Shown: in pieces, positions 15,591 to 25,091 of the stretch
Layout of the letters: every line of letters begins with the position of its first letter
How positions within the stretch are numbered: the stretch's first letter is position 1
Source of the DNA: UBA5189 sp046707905
GTDB lineage: Bacteria > Chloroflexota > Limnocylindria > Limnocylindrales > CSP1-4
DNA: 64,000 bases
Reading direction: 5' to 3'
NCBI GenBank assembly: GCA_046707905.1
Contig: JBKKDM010000126.1
Coordinates: forward strand, 8,269 to 72,268
Notes under the pieces: generated by a model
Told to the model about the DNA's origin: nothing
The model's database searches: none
The model's input: only the letters and a program-made list of their open reading frames with translations
Made by a program: the position numbers and the translations under genes

Positions 15591-16378
15591 CCGCGTCCTA
15601 CATGCTCAGCGACTCCCTGACGATGCTTCGCCGGAACCTTGTCCACATGAAGCGCTATCCATCGCTGGCGCTGTTCATGGCCGGCATCCCGGTCCTGTTC
15701 TTGCTGCTGTTCGTCTACGTGTTCGGTGGGACGCTCGGCGATGGCATCGGTGGGCTGAACGGCGGCCGCGACGCCTACATCGCCTACGTCGTCCCCGGCA
15801 TCCTCCTGATGGCGGTGGCCAGCGCCGGCACCAATACCGCGATCCAGGTCGCCATGGACATGACCGAAGGAATCGTGGCCCGCTTCCGGACGATGTCGAT
15901 CTCGCGAGCCTCGGTGCTGCTGGGGCATGTCATCGGCAGCATCATCCAGGTCGGCATCGCGCTTGCGATCGTCCTCGTCGTGGCGCTGGTGATCGGCTTT
16001 CGGCCGACGACGGGCCCAATCGAATGGCTCGCCGCGGCGGGCCTCCTGGCGCTCACCGCGCTGGCGATCACGTGGCTGTCGGTGGGCCTGGGGCTCTCGG
16101 CCGGGTCCGTCGAGACCGCCAGCAACTCGCCGATGTTCCTTACGATCCTGCCGTTTCTTGGCAGCGGCTTCGTGCCGACGGACACAATGCCCGACCTGCT
16201 TCGGATCTTTGCGGACAACCAGCCCTTCACGCCGATCATCGAGACGCTGCGCGGCCTGCTGCTGGGAACGCCGATCGGCGACAGTGGCTGGATCGCCGTG
16301 GCGTGGTGCGTGGCGATCACGGTGGTCGGTTTCCTGTGGTCGCGCCGGCTGTACGAGCGTGGGCCTGCCCATCGGTAG
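15587..16378 (+). CDS. drrB: DrrB-type ABC-2 permease
   Basis: 263 residues with six hydrophobic helices and the ABC-2 permease pattern. Motifs include MTEGIVARFRTMSISRASVLLGH after the second helix and LPFLGSGFVPTDTMPDLLRIFADNQPFTP before the last pair, both typical of DrrB and of NodJ-like permeases. ATGA overlap with the ATPase gene shows tight coupling. Together they should form an exporter with two copies of each subunit. Confidence 0.9.
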   Translation: MTASYMLSDSLTMLRRNLVHMKRYPSLALFMAGIPVLFLLLFVYVFGGTLGDGIGGLNGGRDAYIAYVVPGILLMAVASAGTNTAIQVAMDMTEGIVARFRTMSISRASVLLGHVIGSIIQVGIALAIVLVVALVIGFRPTTGPIEWLAAAGLLALTALAITWLSVGLGLSAGSVETASNSPMFLTILPFLGSGFVPTDTMPDLLRIFADNQPFTPIIETLRGLLLGTPIGDSGWIAVAWCVAITVVGFLWSRRLYERGPAHR

Positions 16379-16502
16379 CGCTGCGGAGGCCTCGGAGCGA
16401 AGGGGATTGTTCCAGAGCCGTTACGTTCCCGATGCTGCTTCGCGGCGTTGCGGCTCCGACCATGGCGGCGCTCATCCAACCGGAATGACAGGAGCTGCCC
16501 GG

Positions 16503-17738
16503 ATGCCCACTGCCCGTTCCTCCCGCGCCGTCCGTACGACGGTCGTCGCGACGTTCGCGCTGCTGCTCACGGCCCTCGTCGTGGCGCCACTCGCGAGCGC
16601 CGGCGGCCCAACCTGGAGCACGATCCGCAAGATCACCGACGGCGGCCGTCCCGCCGCCGGGGCGTCGCTGTCGACGACCAAGTCATCGACCACCCGTTAT
16701 CTCCACGCGGCGTGGCGCAAGGGCGCCGGCGAGGCCCGGTTCGCTCGAAGCTCCAACGGCGGGGCCACCTGGACCTCGGCGCTCAGCATCGCCAACCCGG
16801 AGTTCATGCTCGGCGAGCCGCGAATTGCTTCCGTCGGCAACGACGTCTGGGTCGCCTGGGTCCGTCGCTACGAGGATCCCGACACCGGCTCCTTCGGCTA
16901 CGCCGTCCTGGTCCGCCACAACCGGAGCCACGGATCCGCATCGGCCTGGGACAAGGCCATCCGCCTGACCCCGACCGACGGCGACGTCCGCGGCGCCAAC
17001 ATCGCCGTCACCGACGGCGGCGAGTCGATCTACGTCATCTACAGCGACCTTCGAACGGACACGACGCGGATCAAGTACAGCCAGAACGGCGGCGCGACGT
17101 GGAACACCGAGGTGCTCGGCGAGGGCTTCGACGAGGACTTCGAGAACGTCCCGACGACCCTTCCTGTCGTCGGCGCCTCCGGCAACAACGTCGTCGCGGC
17201 GTGGGCCGCGCCCGGCAACATGACGACCGCCCGCGTCTCCACCGATGGCGGCGACCTGTGGTCTGACCAGGAGGTCATCGGCCAGGGACTCTCGACCGCG
17301 GCTGCGAACGGTGGCCGTCTGGCCGTCGGTGGGACGGGCGAGATCGGCCCGTGGGTCCGGGTCTGGTCGGGCGGCACGTGGGGCCTCGTCCGCGAGATCC
17401 CCGAGATCACCCTCGGCGGCAACAATGCCTCCGCAGTCGAGCTCGACATCCGGGTCAACACCCTCGGGCGGATCGGCGCGGTGTACTCCGCGCAGGTCGA
17501 CGTCGATGAGGAGACCGCGGATACCTGGGAAGAGATCAACTGGTTCAGCTCGGGGAACGACGGTGCGACCTGGAGCGGCCCGAGCCGCGTCTCCCGCGCC
17601 GGGAGCGAGACCCAGGCGTTCAACGCCGAGAAGCCGACGGCGGTCTGGCTCGAGAACGGCCGGATCTGGATCTCCTGGATGCAGGAGAAGCCGACGGCAC
17701 CGGGCACATACTTCTTCGCCATCCGAGAGCGCTCCTAG
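16503..17738 (+). CDS. Exported BNR/Asp-box (sialidase-like) repeat protein
   Basis: 411 residues with a Sec-type signal peptide (VRTTVVATFALLLTALVVAPLASA). At least four Asp-box-like repeats are visible: SSNGGATW, SQNGGATW, STDGGDLW and SGNDGATW, as in the beta-propeller of sialidases and BNR proteins. I do not see the arginine triad and Asp/Tyr/Glu set well enough to call an active sialidase, so a binding or structural propeller is equally likely. ATG 16503 has GGAG 8 bases upstream; an ATG at 16485 is the alternative. A GC hairpin follows the gene. Confidence 0.75.
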   Translation: MPTARSSRAVRTTVVATFALLLTALVVAPLASAGGPTWSTIRKITDGGRPAAGASLSTTKSSTTRYLHAAWRKGAGEARFARSSNGGATWTSALSIANPEFMLGEPRIASVGNDVWVAWVRRYEDPDTGSFGYAVLVRHNRSHGSASAWDKAIRLTPTDGDVRGANIAVTDGGESIYVIYSDLRTDTTRIKYSQNGGATWNTEVLGEGFDEDFENVPTTLPVVGASGNNVVAAWAAPGNMTTARVSTDGGDLWSDQEVIGQGLSTAAANGGRLAVGGTGEIGPWVRVWSGGTWGLVREIPEITLGGNNASAVELDIRVNTLGRIGAVYSAQVDVDEETADTWEEINWFSSGNDGATWSGPSRVSRAGSETQAFNAEKPTAVWLENGRIWISWMQEKPTAPGTYFFAIRERS

Positions 17739-17761
17739 CTCGACCTCCTCGGCGAGCACTC

Positions 17762-17789
17762 GAGGCGGCGGCCGCAAGGTCGCCGCCTC
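17762..17789. terminator. GC hairpin between convergent genes
   Basis: GAGGCGGCG (17762-17770) and CGCCGCCTC (17781-17789) give a perfect 9-base-pair stem with a 10-base loop, between the stop of the BNR protein gene and that of the convergent ribosomal protection gene. This placement suits a bidirectional terminator. Confidence 0.55.
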
Positions 17790-17826
17790 CTCGATTCCGG
17801 GGGAGGTCGGGGGGGACCTTCCCTGG

Positions 17827-19833
17827 CTACGACCGACCCACGGTCGCGAGGTAGCGATCGCGCTGAAACGGGTTGGGGCGGGTGCGTCGACGATGGGGCG
17901 GGGGATCGGTCACGACCGGGTGGTACCCGGCGAAGCTCGTCTCGAACAGGCCCTCCCCGCCCGTGAGGCCCGGGATCCGGTTCTGGACCTCGTGGACGCG
18001 GCCGGCCTGGACCATCGCGACGATGGTGGTGCGCTCGCCGGCGCTGTGCTGGCCCAGGATTCTGCCGCCCGCGCCGAGCACGACGCCCGCGATTCCGCGG
18101 CCCGACTCGACGGGCGCCTCCATCCGAATCGTCGTCATCGGCTCGCAGACGACGACGCCGGCGTCGCGGACGGCCGCGGCCACGATCAAGGGCGTCAGCT
18201 TCCGGTAGTCGGAGGTCGTGGAGCCTGTCCGACGGTAGCCGCAGTCGATCAGGGTCACCACGCAGTCAGTGAGGCGCCAGCCGTGGAAGCCTTCCTCCAG
18301 GGCATCGGCCACGAAGTGGGTCATCTGCGCCTCGAACTGCGGGATCGTATGGAAGATGTAGAGCGGCAGGAGCTTGACGTCGACGTCGGTCCGGAAGGTG
18401 ATGCCGGAGCCAGCCTTCGCCGGCTCGATCCGCAGCCCGAGCGTCGCCGCGTAGGGGTTCTCGCTCAGTGGTGAGCTCTTGCCACTGATGTTGGCGTGGC
18501 TCGGGGAGCTGATCACCTCGACCGCCTCGGCCGTGCCGATCGGGCGCTCGATGCAGATCGTCGTTGTCGCGGCAAAGCTGACATCGACTCCGTACTCCCG
18601 GGCCAGCGTCTCGCCGATGACCTCCTTCTGGACCTCGCCGTAGAGCGAGACGGAGATCTCGCCACGCTCGTCGTCCTGGCGGACGTTGATGAGCGGATCC
18701 TGCTCGGCCAGCTCGTTCAGCGCGGCGCGCAGCCGGCCTCCGTCACTGCCTTTCACCGGTCGAACGACGGATTCGAGGGCGGGTGGCGGGAACTGGCGTT
18801 CCTCGTCCGTCACGGTGGCGGCCCCGATCGGGTCGCCGACGCGGGCTCCGGTCAGGCCGCCGAGCCTGGCGATCTGCCCCGCTCCAACGGCCTGCGCCTG
18901 CGCGGCGCCACCGGGCATGGTCGTGGCGAGCGATGTGACGCGGCCCTCGGTGCCATCGCCGTAGGCGATCCGGTCGCGCGCGTGGATGGTGCCGTCGAAC
19001 AGCCGGGCGACGGCGACCCGATCGCCGCCCGCCGATCGCTCGATCTTGAACACTCGCCCGCGGAGCTCGGCATCGGGGTCGCCGCTCGCCGCCGGCAGCA
19101 GCTCGGAGATGGACGCGAGGAGGTCGGGCACGCCCTGGCCGCCGATCGCCGAGCCAAGGAAGACCGAGTGGATCATGCCCGCCCGCGACTGGTCGGCGAT
19201 CGCGCGTCGCAAGCGCGGCCACGGGACCGAGCCGGTCTCGACGTAGGTGTTGAGCAGCGATTCGTCCTGCTCCGCAAGCCGCTCGACCACCATTCCGCGA
19301 TACGCGTCGTCGGTCTCGTCGTGGAGGCCAATGGACACGTCGGCGGTGCCGGGGTCGGTCGCGCGACGAACGGGCACGACAGCGGGCGTCAGGCGCTTCG
19401 CGATCTGCTCCAGCGTTCGGTCGGGATCGGCACCTCGTCGATCGAGCTTGTTGAGGAACAGAATCGTCGGGACGTGGAGGCGCTCCAGGGCCCGATACAG
19501 CAGCGGCGTCTGCGGCTGGACGCCCTCGACCGCGGAGATGACGAGGATCGCGCCGTCGAGCACGCGCAGGACGCGTTCGACCTCGGCGATGAAGTCGGGA
19601 TGCCCCGGTGTGTCGAGGATGTTGACCGTCAGGTCGTCGATCGCGAACGACGCGACCGCCGACTTGATCGTGATCCCGCGTTCGCGCTCGAGCTCCAGGG
19701 TGTCGGTCTGGGTCGTGCCCTTGTCGACGCTGCCGATCTTCGTGATGGCGCCTGCGGTGTAGAGCAGGCGCTCGGTGAGGGTGGTCTTACCGGCGTCGAC
19801 GTGGGCGAGGATTCCGAGGTTCAGGGTTCGCAT
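17827..19833 (-). CDS. TetM/OtrA-type ribosomal protection GTPase (EF-G paralogue)
   Basis: 668 residues, the length of TetM-class proteins and shorter than EF-G. G1 is AHVDAGKTT (10-18), switch region ERERGITIKSAVASF, G3 DTPGHPDF, G4 NKLD. The order is G domain, domain II, then EF-G-like domains III-V. Proteins of this class bind the ribosome and displace tetracyclines; many chromosomal members of environmental bacteria have not been shown to give resistance. No leader peptide or attenuator of the tet(M) type was recognised upstream. Antibiotic resistance is thus an inference from family, not shown by context; there are no mobile elements beside it. Confidence 0.85.
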   Translation of the reverse strand: MRTLNLGILAHVDAGKTTLTERLLYTAGAITKIGSVDKGTTQTDTLELERERGITIKSAVASFAIDDLTVNILDTPGHPDFIAEVERVLRVLDGAILVISAVEGVQPQTPLLYRALERLHVPTILFLNKLDRRGADPDRTLEQIAKRLTPAVVPVRRATDPGTADVSIGLHDETDDAYRGMVVERLAEQDESLLNTYVETGSVPWPRLRRAIADQSRAGMIHSVFLGSAIGGQGVPDLLASISELLPAASGDPDAELRGRVFKIERSAGGDRVAVARLFDGTIHARDRIAYGDGTEGRVTSLATTMPGGAAQAQAVGAGQIARLGGLTGARVGDPIGAATVTDEERQFPPPALESVVRPVKGSDGGRLRAALNELAEQDPLINVRQDDERGEISVSLYGEVQKEVIGETLAREYGVDVSFAATTTICIERPIGTAEAVEVISSPSHANISGKSSPLSENPYAATLGLRIEPAKAGSGITFRTDVDVKLLPLYIFHTIPQFEAQMTHFVADALEEGFHGWRLTDCVVTLIDCGYRRTGSTTSDYRKLTPLIVAAAVRDAGVVVCEPMTTIRMEAPVESGRGIAGVVLGAGGRILGQHSAGERTTIVAMVQAGRVHEVQNRIPGLTGGEGLFETSFAGYHPVVTDPPPHRRRTRPNPFQRDRYLATVGRS

Positions 19834-19956
19834 CGCGAGTCATGCCTTCCGTGCAGGTCGTGAACACCTTGGTCGGAGACATGGCTGCTGCCACCCGGGA
19901 CCTCCTTCTCGAATCTCGCTTCCGTGGCCGCGTCGATTGACCGCGACCAGGCGATC

Positions 19957-20550
19957 CTAGCGCGGCGGCTCTCGCTCAACCAGCGCGCCCACGGGCAGGC
20001 CCTTGCGGTGCCGGAACCGGCCCACCTTCACTCGGTTGCCGCACACGGCCATCTCGCACCAGACCCGGCTGCGATTGCGCGATCGATCGACGAAAAGCCA
20101 GCCGCAGAGGGGGTTGCCGCATGATGCGAGGCGAGCCCCTTCGTCCGACAGGGTGAGCACTGTGACCAGCAGCTCGTCCGTGAGCCCGGTCCAACCCGGC
20201 GCCGTTGCCTTCAGCGCGCCATCGCGAGCGAAGCGGAACGCTGCGCCGGCGAGGAGGCCATGCAGGGATTTCGACCAGGCGGGGAGGTCCCCGGCCTCGA
20301 GGTCGACGAGCGACCTGGCGGCGTCTCGTGTCGCCCGGAGGCGAGCCAGCTGCCCCGCCGAGGGCGAGCCCGCTGGGAGTGGGACCCCGTGTGACCCGAG
20401 GAACTCGATTGCCCGATCCGGCGAGTCGAGGTGGTCGTGGGCACCGTCGCTGGCGGATGCTCGGACACGATAGTGCCCGCCCGGGCCGTGAATCGTGTTG
20501 GCGAGCGCAAGTCCCGCCTCGATCCCGAGGGGCCAAGTAACGTCCTTCAC
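19957..20550 (-). CDS. CGNR zinc-finger (ABATE domain) regulator
   Basis: 197 residues. The N-terminal ABATE domain (LGIEAGLALANTIHG) is followed by the C-terminal CGNR finger CGNPLCGWLFVDRSRNRSRV then WCEMAVCGNRVKVGRFRHR, with the four expected Cys. This family is taken to be stress-linked transcription regulators, though few are characterised. The GTG start at 20550 lies only 28 bases from the divergent FtsX-type gene, so shared regulation is possible. An inverted pair AGTAAC (20536-20541) and GTTACT (20563-20568) brackets the start region and could be its own operator. Confidence 0.8.
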   Translation of the reverse strand: MKDVTWPLGIEAGLALANTIHGPGGHYRVRASASDGAHDHLDSPDRAIEFLGSHGVPLPAGSPSAGQLARLRATRDAARSLVDLEAGDLPAWSKSLHGLLAGAAFRFARDGALKATAPGWTGLTDELLVTVLTLSDEGARLASCGNPLCGWLFVDRSRNRSRVWCEMAVCGNRVKVGRFRHRKGLPVGALVEREPPR

Positions 20551-20578
20551 GGCGTTTTACAGGTTACTCTTCCCACCT

Positions 20579-23500
20579 GTGACCGGACCGATCGTCTCGC
20601 TCGTGCTGGCCCGCGTGCGTCGACGCGGGCTCACGATGGTCATCTCGGTCGGGGCAGTGGCGGCGGTCGTGGCGCTGGTGGCGACCGTGTCCGGGATCGG
20701 CGCCATCGCGACCGACCGCACTCTGGCCCGCGTCCTCACGACAACGGAAGCCGACCGGCCAGTGGTGCGCGTCTCGCACTTCTCGAACTCGAGCCGAGAC
20801 TGGACCGCGGTCGGCGAACGGGCCGACACCCTGCTGGCGTCGCTGGCCCCCCATGTCGGAGCGCCCGTCCGGGGCGTCCTCGTCCGCGAGCTGACCGACC
20901 TCGACCTCCCGCTCTTCGAGCTGATCGTCGCGATCGACGATCCCGCGCCGTGGACCACGGTTCTCGACGGGCGTCTCCCGGCTCCTTGCACCCCGATCCG
21001 CTGTGAGGCACTCCTCGCGAGCGAGGTGCCGCCTCCCGACGGATTCAGTGTCGCCCGGCCGACCGAGGGCCTGGAGCTTCCGATCGTCGGGCGGGGCCTC
21101 CTCCACCCGGCGATCCCGTTCGAATCGCTCGACCAGGCGGGGCCGGCCGGCGAGCGCCCGGCAAACGACTCCCAGACCGAGCGCCGGGCTCCGGCGATTC
21201 TCGTGGTCAACGGGGTGGACGCCCTCGCTCGGATCGAGGCGCTGGATCGCGTCGGACGGACCTACGTCTGGACCGCGTCGCTCCAGGCCGACGCGATCCG
21301 GCCCTGGACCGTCGATGGCTTCTCGACGACGCTCGCTTCTGTGACCCGCCAGCTGACCGAGGACGATCGCGCCTTTACGGTCAGCAGTCCGATCGGGCGC
21401 CTCCAGGAAGCGCTCCAGCGCGCCGACGTGGCGCGCGGGCGGTTGCTGCTGATCGGCTCCCTCGCTGTCGCGATCCTCCTCGCCTTTGCTGTCTTCGCGT
21501 CGCTTGTCGGGCGGGCCGACAGCATCGCCGAGATCGCCCGCCTGGAGGCCGTTGGCGCTCGCGGCCGCGACGTCGCTGGCTTCGTCGTCCTCGAGGCCGC
21601 CCTGCCGGTTGTCCTGGGTGCCGCGCTGGGCGTTTTCGCCGGGGTGGTGATCGTGTCCGCACTGGCCGCCTGGCAAGCGGCACCGATCGGTTCTGTGCTC
21701 GGCGTAGCGCTCCTGGCTCCGGGCCCCGTCCTGGCGACCTGCGCGGCCCTCGTCCTCGCTATGGCGTCCACGATCGCCGTGATGACGCCGTCCGGGCGTA
21801 GCCGCGGCGCCGTCAGGACCCTTGGTGCCGTCGGCGCGACCGCCGTGGCGCTGCTGGGCTGGCAGCTCGCAGCGTCCGGCTCGCTTGAACCGACAGCCCT
21901 CGCCCGCTTGCTTGGCAATCCGGCGATCGTCGTGGTGCCGCCGGCCATCGCGTTTCTGGTGGCCCTGGGATTCCTGACGATCCTCCCGCGGCTCCTTCGC
22001 GCGCTCGCTCGGCGTTCCGGACGAGCTCCGCTCGAGGTCCGCCTGTCGATTCTGTCGGTTTCGCGCGATCCGGATCGTCCGGCCGCGACGGTGACCCTGC
22101 TGGCCTTCAGCCTCGGCGCCATCGTCTTTGCGACCGGCTGGTCGGCGAGCCTGCGGCAGGGGATCGAGGATCAGGCTGCCTATCGGTCCGGCCTCGAGTT
22201 GCGGGTAACGGAGCTCGGTACGGCCCTCTCGATCAGCCAGTCGGTCGTGCCGGTGGAGCGGTACGCGAGCCTTGGCGGCGACGTGACTGCGGTGCCGGTG
22301 TTCCGGGGAACCGCAGAGATAGCTCCCGGTGGTCAGGCCACGGTTCTCGGGCTCGACCCATCCATCCTGGCCGCCCTGCCGGGTTGGCGCGCCGACTTCG
22401 CGGATCTCTCGATCGAGGACCTGGCGGCCCGTCTCGCGCTGCCATCACCGCCCGGCGGCTGGCACCAGGCGGGCCACCGGTTGCCGGCTGGTGAGTCGGA
22501 GATCCGCCTTGGCTTCCGGTATTCCGGCGAGCGGTTCAAGCTGGGCGCGGTGGTCGCGACCGACGGAGGCGACCACGCGGTGATCCCCCTCGGGACGATC
22601 AGCGATGGCATGACGGAGGTCCGGGCGACCCTGCCGGAGGCGGCGATCGGCGGAACGCTGATCGCCATCACCTTCGTTCACGAGCGGTTCATCTACGGCC
22701 CCCACCAGCACGAGCTGCGTCGAGGCACCGTCACCTTCGAGGGGCTCGACGGCCTGGTGGAGGCGCGCCCGATCGAGATCGAGGTCTTCACCGTATCGAT
22801 CGTCACGGTCCGGGCACCGCAAGCGACGGATGGACTCGCCCTGCCGGCCGTGGTGAGCCCCGACCTCGCCGCCGCGGTCGATCCAGATGGACTGCTGCGG
22901 CTGGAAGTCGGCGGCGGCCGGACGATCAACCTCCGGGTCGTCGCGACGGCACGCCAGTTCCCGACCTTGGTGGATCCCGGCCAGCGGTTCATCGTCGTGC
23001 CCCTTGATCCGTACCTCGTGGCGCTCAATGCCGAGGCGCCCGGGGCCGGACAGCTCACTGAGATGTGGCTGGGTACACCGAGCGCTTCCCGAACGGCGGA
23101 CGTTCGCACGGCCCTGGCGAGCGCGCCGTTCCGCTTTCCGGCGATCACCGACCGCGCCGCCCTGGTCGCGGAACGCGCCGCCGATCCGCTCAGCCAGTCG
23201 ATCGTGTGGGCCCTCGTCGTCGCCGCGCTGGCAGGTCTCGTGCTTTCCGTGGGGGGCATCCTGCTCGGCGCGAACACGGACCTGCGCGACGAGCGCGGCG
23301 AGCTGGCCGACCTCGAGGCCCAGGGCGTTCCGCCCTCGACACTGCGCAAGCTTGCGCTGGCCCGGACCGCCTGGCTGGCCGGCGTGGGGACGGTGGCCGG
23401 TCTTGTGGTCGGCGTAGTCCTCACGTTCGGCGTGACGGCCGCTCTCGCGGTGACGGCCGAGGGCACCTTGCCGGTCCCGACGCTCCGAACCGTCGTTCCG

Positions 23501-23602
23501 ATCCTGCCAATCCTCGTGGTCATCGCTGCATTGCTCGCCCTGGTGGCCGGCGCGGTCGCGTGGCTCGCCCGGCGAACCTATGCGGGGCCCGGCGATGGCT
23601 GA
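20579..23602 (+). CDS. FtsX/MacB-like ABC permease, duplicated
   Basis: About 1007 residues from GTG 20579. An N-terminal helix after a basic stretch (ARVRRRGLTMVISVGAVAAV) and a first large extracytoplasmic domain are followed by an FtsX-type triple helix core (LLLIGSLAVAILLAFAVFASL), further helices and a second extracytoplasmic domain and FtsX core (VWALVVAALAGLVLSVGGIL). This is the two-halved layout of large MacB/LolE-like permeases. The start is uncertain since the frame is open to 20495, but earlier codons overlap the divergent regulator gene. The stop overlaps the start of its ATPase gene by 8 bases. Likely role: export of a lipoprotein, peptide or drug, or mechanotransmission across the envelope. 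Confidence 0.8.
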   Translation: MTGPIVSLVLARVRRRGLTMVISVGAVAAVVALVATVSGIGAIATDRTLARVLTTTEADRPVVRVSHFSNSSRDWTAVGERADTLLASLAPHVGAPVRGVLVRELTDLDLPLFELIVAIDDPAPWTTVLDGRLPAPCTPIRCEALLASEVPPPDGFSVARPTEGLELPIVGRGLLHPAIPFESLDQAGPAGERPANDSQTERRAPAILVVNGVDALARIEALDRVGRTYVWTASLQADAIRPWTVDGFSTTLASVTRQLTEDDRAFTVSSPIGRLQEALQRADVARGRLLLIGSLAVAILLAFAVFASLVGRADSIAEIARLEAVGARGRDVAGFVVLEAALPVVLGAALGVFAGVVIVSALAAWQAAPIGSVLGVALLAPGPVLATCAALVLAMASTIAVMTPSGRSRGAVRTLGAVGATAVALLGWQLAASGSLEPTALARLLGNPAIVVVPPAIAFLVALGFLTILPRLLRALARRSGRAPLEVRLSILSVSRDPDRPAATVTLLAFSLGAIVFATGWSASLRQGIEDQAAYRSGLELRVTELGTALSISQSVVPVERYASLGGDVTAVPVFRGTAEIAPGGQATVLGLDPSILAALPGWRADFADLSIEDLAARLALPSPPGGWHQAGHRLPAGESEIRLGFRYSGERFKLGAVVATDGGDHAVIPLGTISDGMTEVRATLPEAAIGGTLIAITFVHERFIYGPHQHELRRGTVTFEGLDGLVEARPIEIEVFTVSIVTVRAPQATDGLALPAVVSPDLAAAVDPDGLLRLEVGGGRTINLRVVATARQFPTLVDPGQRFIVVPLDPYLVALNAEAPGAGQLTEMWLGTPSASRTADVRTALASAPFRFPAITDRAALVAERAADPLSQSIVWALVVAALAGLVLSVGGILLGANTDLRDERGELADLEAQGVPPSTLRKLALARTAWLAGVGTVAGLVVGVVLTFGVTAALAVTAEGTLPVPTLRTVVPILPILVVIAALLALVAGAVAWLARRTYAGPGDG

Positions 23603-25091
23603 CGCCGTTCGGGCGGTCGGCCTGATCCGGATTCACGCGTCGGAAGGGGGTCCGGTGGCCGCGCTGCGGGGGCTGGATCTCCGAGTCTCGACCGGCGAGA
23701 TCGCGGCCGTTGTCGGACCCTCTGGATCGGGCAAGTCGACCTTGCTCCGGTTGCTTGCGGGGTTGGATCGGCCGTCAGCGGGTCGCTTGGCCGTCTTCGG
23801 CCAGGACCTTGCCACGGCCAGCAAGCGCGAGCTGTCTCGCCACCGCCGCGACCGGATCGGGCTCGTCGCGCAACACTACCGGCGAGCCCTGTCGCCGTAC
23901 CTCCGCGCCGCGGACGCCATCGCCCTCCCGCTCGCCCTTCGGGGCCTGCGACCCCCCGATCGGAGCCGACGGGTCGAGGAGCTGCTCGAGCGCGTCGGGC
24001 TGGCCCACCGCGCGCGAGCCTTCCGCCACGAGCTCTCCGGTGGAGAGCAGCAGCGCATCGCGTTCGCCGTGGCCCTGGCGGCGCACCCATCCCTGCTCCT
24101 GGCGGACGAGCCCACCGGTGAGCTGGACGGGACCACCGCGGAAAGCCTGCTCCACATGGCCCGTGAGCTCGTCCGGGTTGAGGGCGCCACCTGCATCATC
24201 GTCACGCACGATCGACTCGTGGAGCGATTCGCAGACCGGGTGGTCCATTTGGCGGACGGGCGGGTCGTCGCCGAGGGCAGCGACGGGGTTGTGCCACAGC
24301 GGGCGGTCGACGCCCAGGGCTGGCTGGCGCCGCCCCCGCCTGATTCGGGTCCATCGCGCGTCGCACCAGGGCGGGTCACGAGCGATGATTCCGCCGCACG
24401 GCTCACCGCGGTCGCGCGCCGCTATGGCGAGGCCGGCGAAGGGGCCCTTGGCCTTCCACCGGTAACCGTCGCCTTCGCCAGGGGCGGGTTCCACGTCGTG
24501 ACTGGACCGTCGGGAAGCGGCAAGACCACGCTCCTGCGCCTCGTGGCGGGCCTTGATCGCCCGACCGAGGGCACCGTGACGACGCTTGGCCAGGACCTGT
24601 CACAACTCGACCGCGAGGCGTTGGCGCGGTTCCGGGCGGACGGGATCGGCCTGGTCGATCAGGTCCGGGACCTCGTGCCGTTCCTGTCGGCCCTGGAGAA
24701 CGTGGAGCTGGGACTGGCGATCCGCGGGCGGGGTGGACCCGTCGCGCGTGCTCGCGCGCACGAGGCGCTCGACGCGTTCGGGATCGGCGACCATGCGGAC
24801 CGGTTGCCGACGGGTCTATCGGCCGGCGAGCGGCTCCGGGTGGCCCTCGCCCGCGCGATGGCGACGGAACCAGAACTCCTCGTCCTGGACGAGCCGACGG
24901 CGGCTCTCGATCGGCATGCGGCCGCCGCCGTGGCCCGGAGGCTTGCGGAGCTGGACGGTCGGATCACGATCCTCGCAGCGACCCACGATGACGCGCTGAT
25001 CGCCGCGGCTTCGCATCGCTTCGACCTGGGTGAGGCGGGGGTCGAACACCTAGCGCCGCCTGGCCCCTTCAGCAGTAGGCGCCGCACCTGA
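23595..25091 (+). CDS. Double ABC ATPase (two fused LolD/MacB-type domains)
   Basis: About 498 residues with two complete nucleotide-binding domains. First: Walker A VGPSGSGKSTLLRLLAGLD, signature ELSGGEQQRIAFAV, Walker B LLLADEPTGELD. Second: TGPSGSGKTTLLRLVAGLD, signature GLSAGERLRVALARAMA (degenerate LSAGE), Walker B LLVLDEPTAALD. LolD/MacB-type ATPases usually have one domain; here both halves of a dimer are in one chain, matching the two-halved permease before it. ATG 23595 overlaps the permease stop. Its 3' end overlaps the convergent pterin dehydratase gene. Confidence 0.85.
   Translation: MADAVRAVGLIRIHASEGGPVAALRGLDLRVSTGEIAAVVGPSGSGKSTLLRLLAGLDRPSAGRLAVFGQDLATASKRELSRHRRDRIGLVAQHYRRALSPYLRAADAIALPLALRGLRPPDRSRRVEELLERVGLAHRARAFRHELSGGEQQRIAFAVALAAHPSLLLADEPTGELDGTTAESLLHMARELVRVEGATCIIVTHDRLVERFADRVVHLADGRVVAEGSDGVVPQRAVDAQGWLAPPPPDSGPSRVAPGRVTSDDSAARLTAVARRYGEAGEGALGLPPVTVAFARGGFHVVTGPSGSGKTTLLRLVAGLDRPTEGTVTTLGQDLSQLDREALARFRADGIGLVDQVRDLVPFLSALENVELGLAIRGRGGPVARARAHEALDAFGIGDHADRLPTGLSAGERLRVALARAMATEPELLVLDEPTAALDRHAAAAVARRLAELDGRITILAATHDDALIAAASHRFDLGEAGVEHLAPPGPFSSRRRT

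Noticed and set aside
16158..16502. 5' extension of the BNR protein frame into the DrrB gene
   Set aside because: The upstream part overlaps the permease gene in another frame; the signal peptide and ribosome site fix the start at 16503.
17827..19833. tet(M)-type leader peptide attenuation
   Set aside because: The upstream region (19834-19956) shows no short leader frame with paired stem-loops that I could support.
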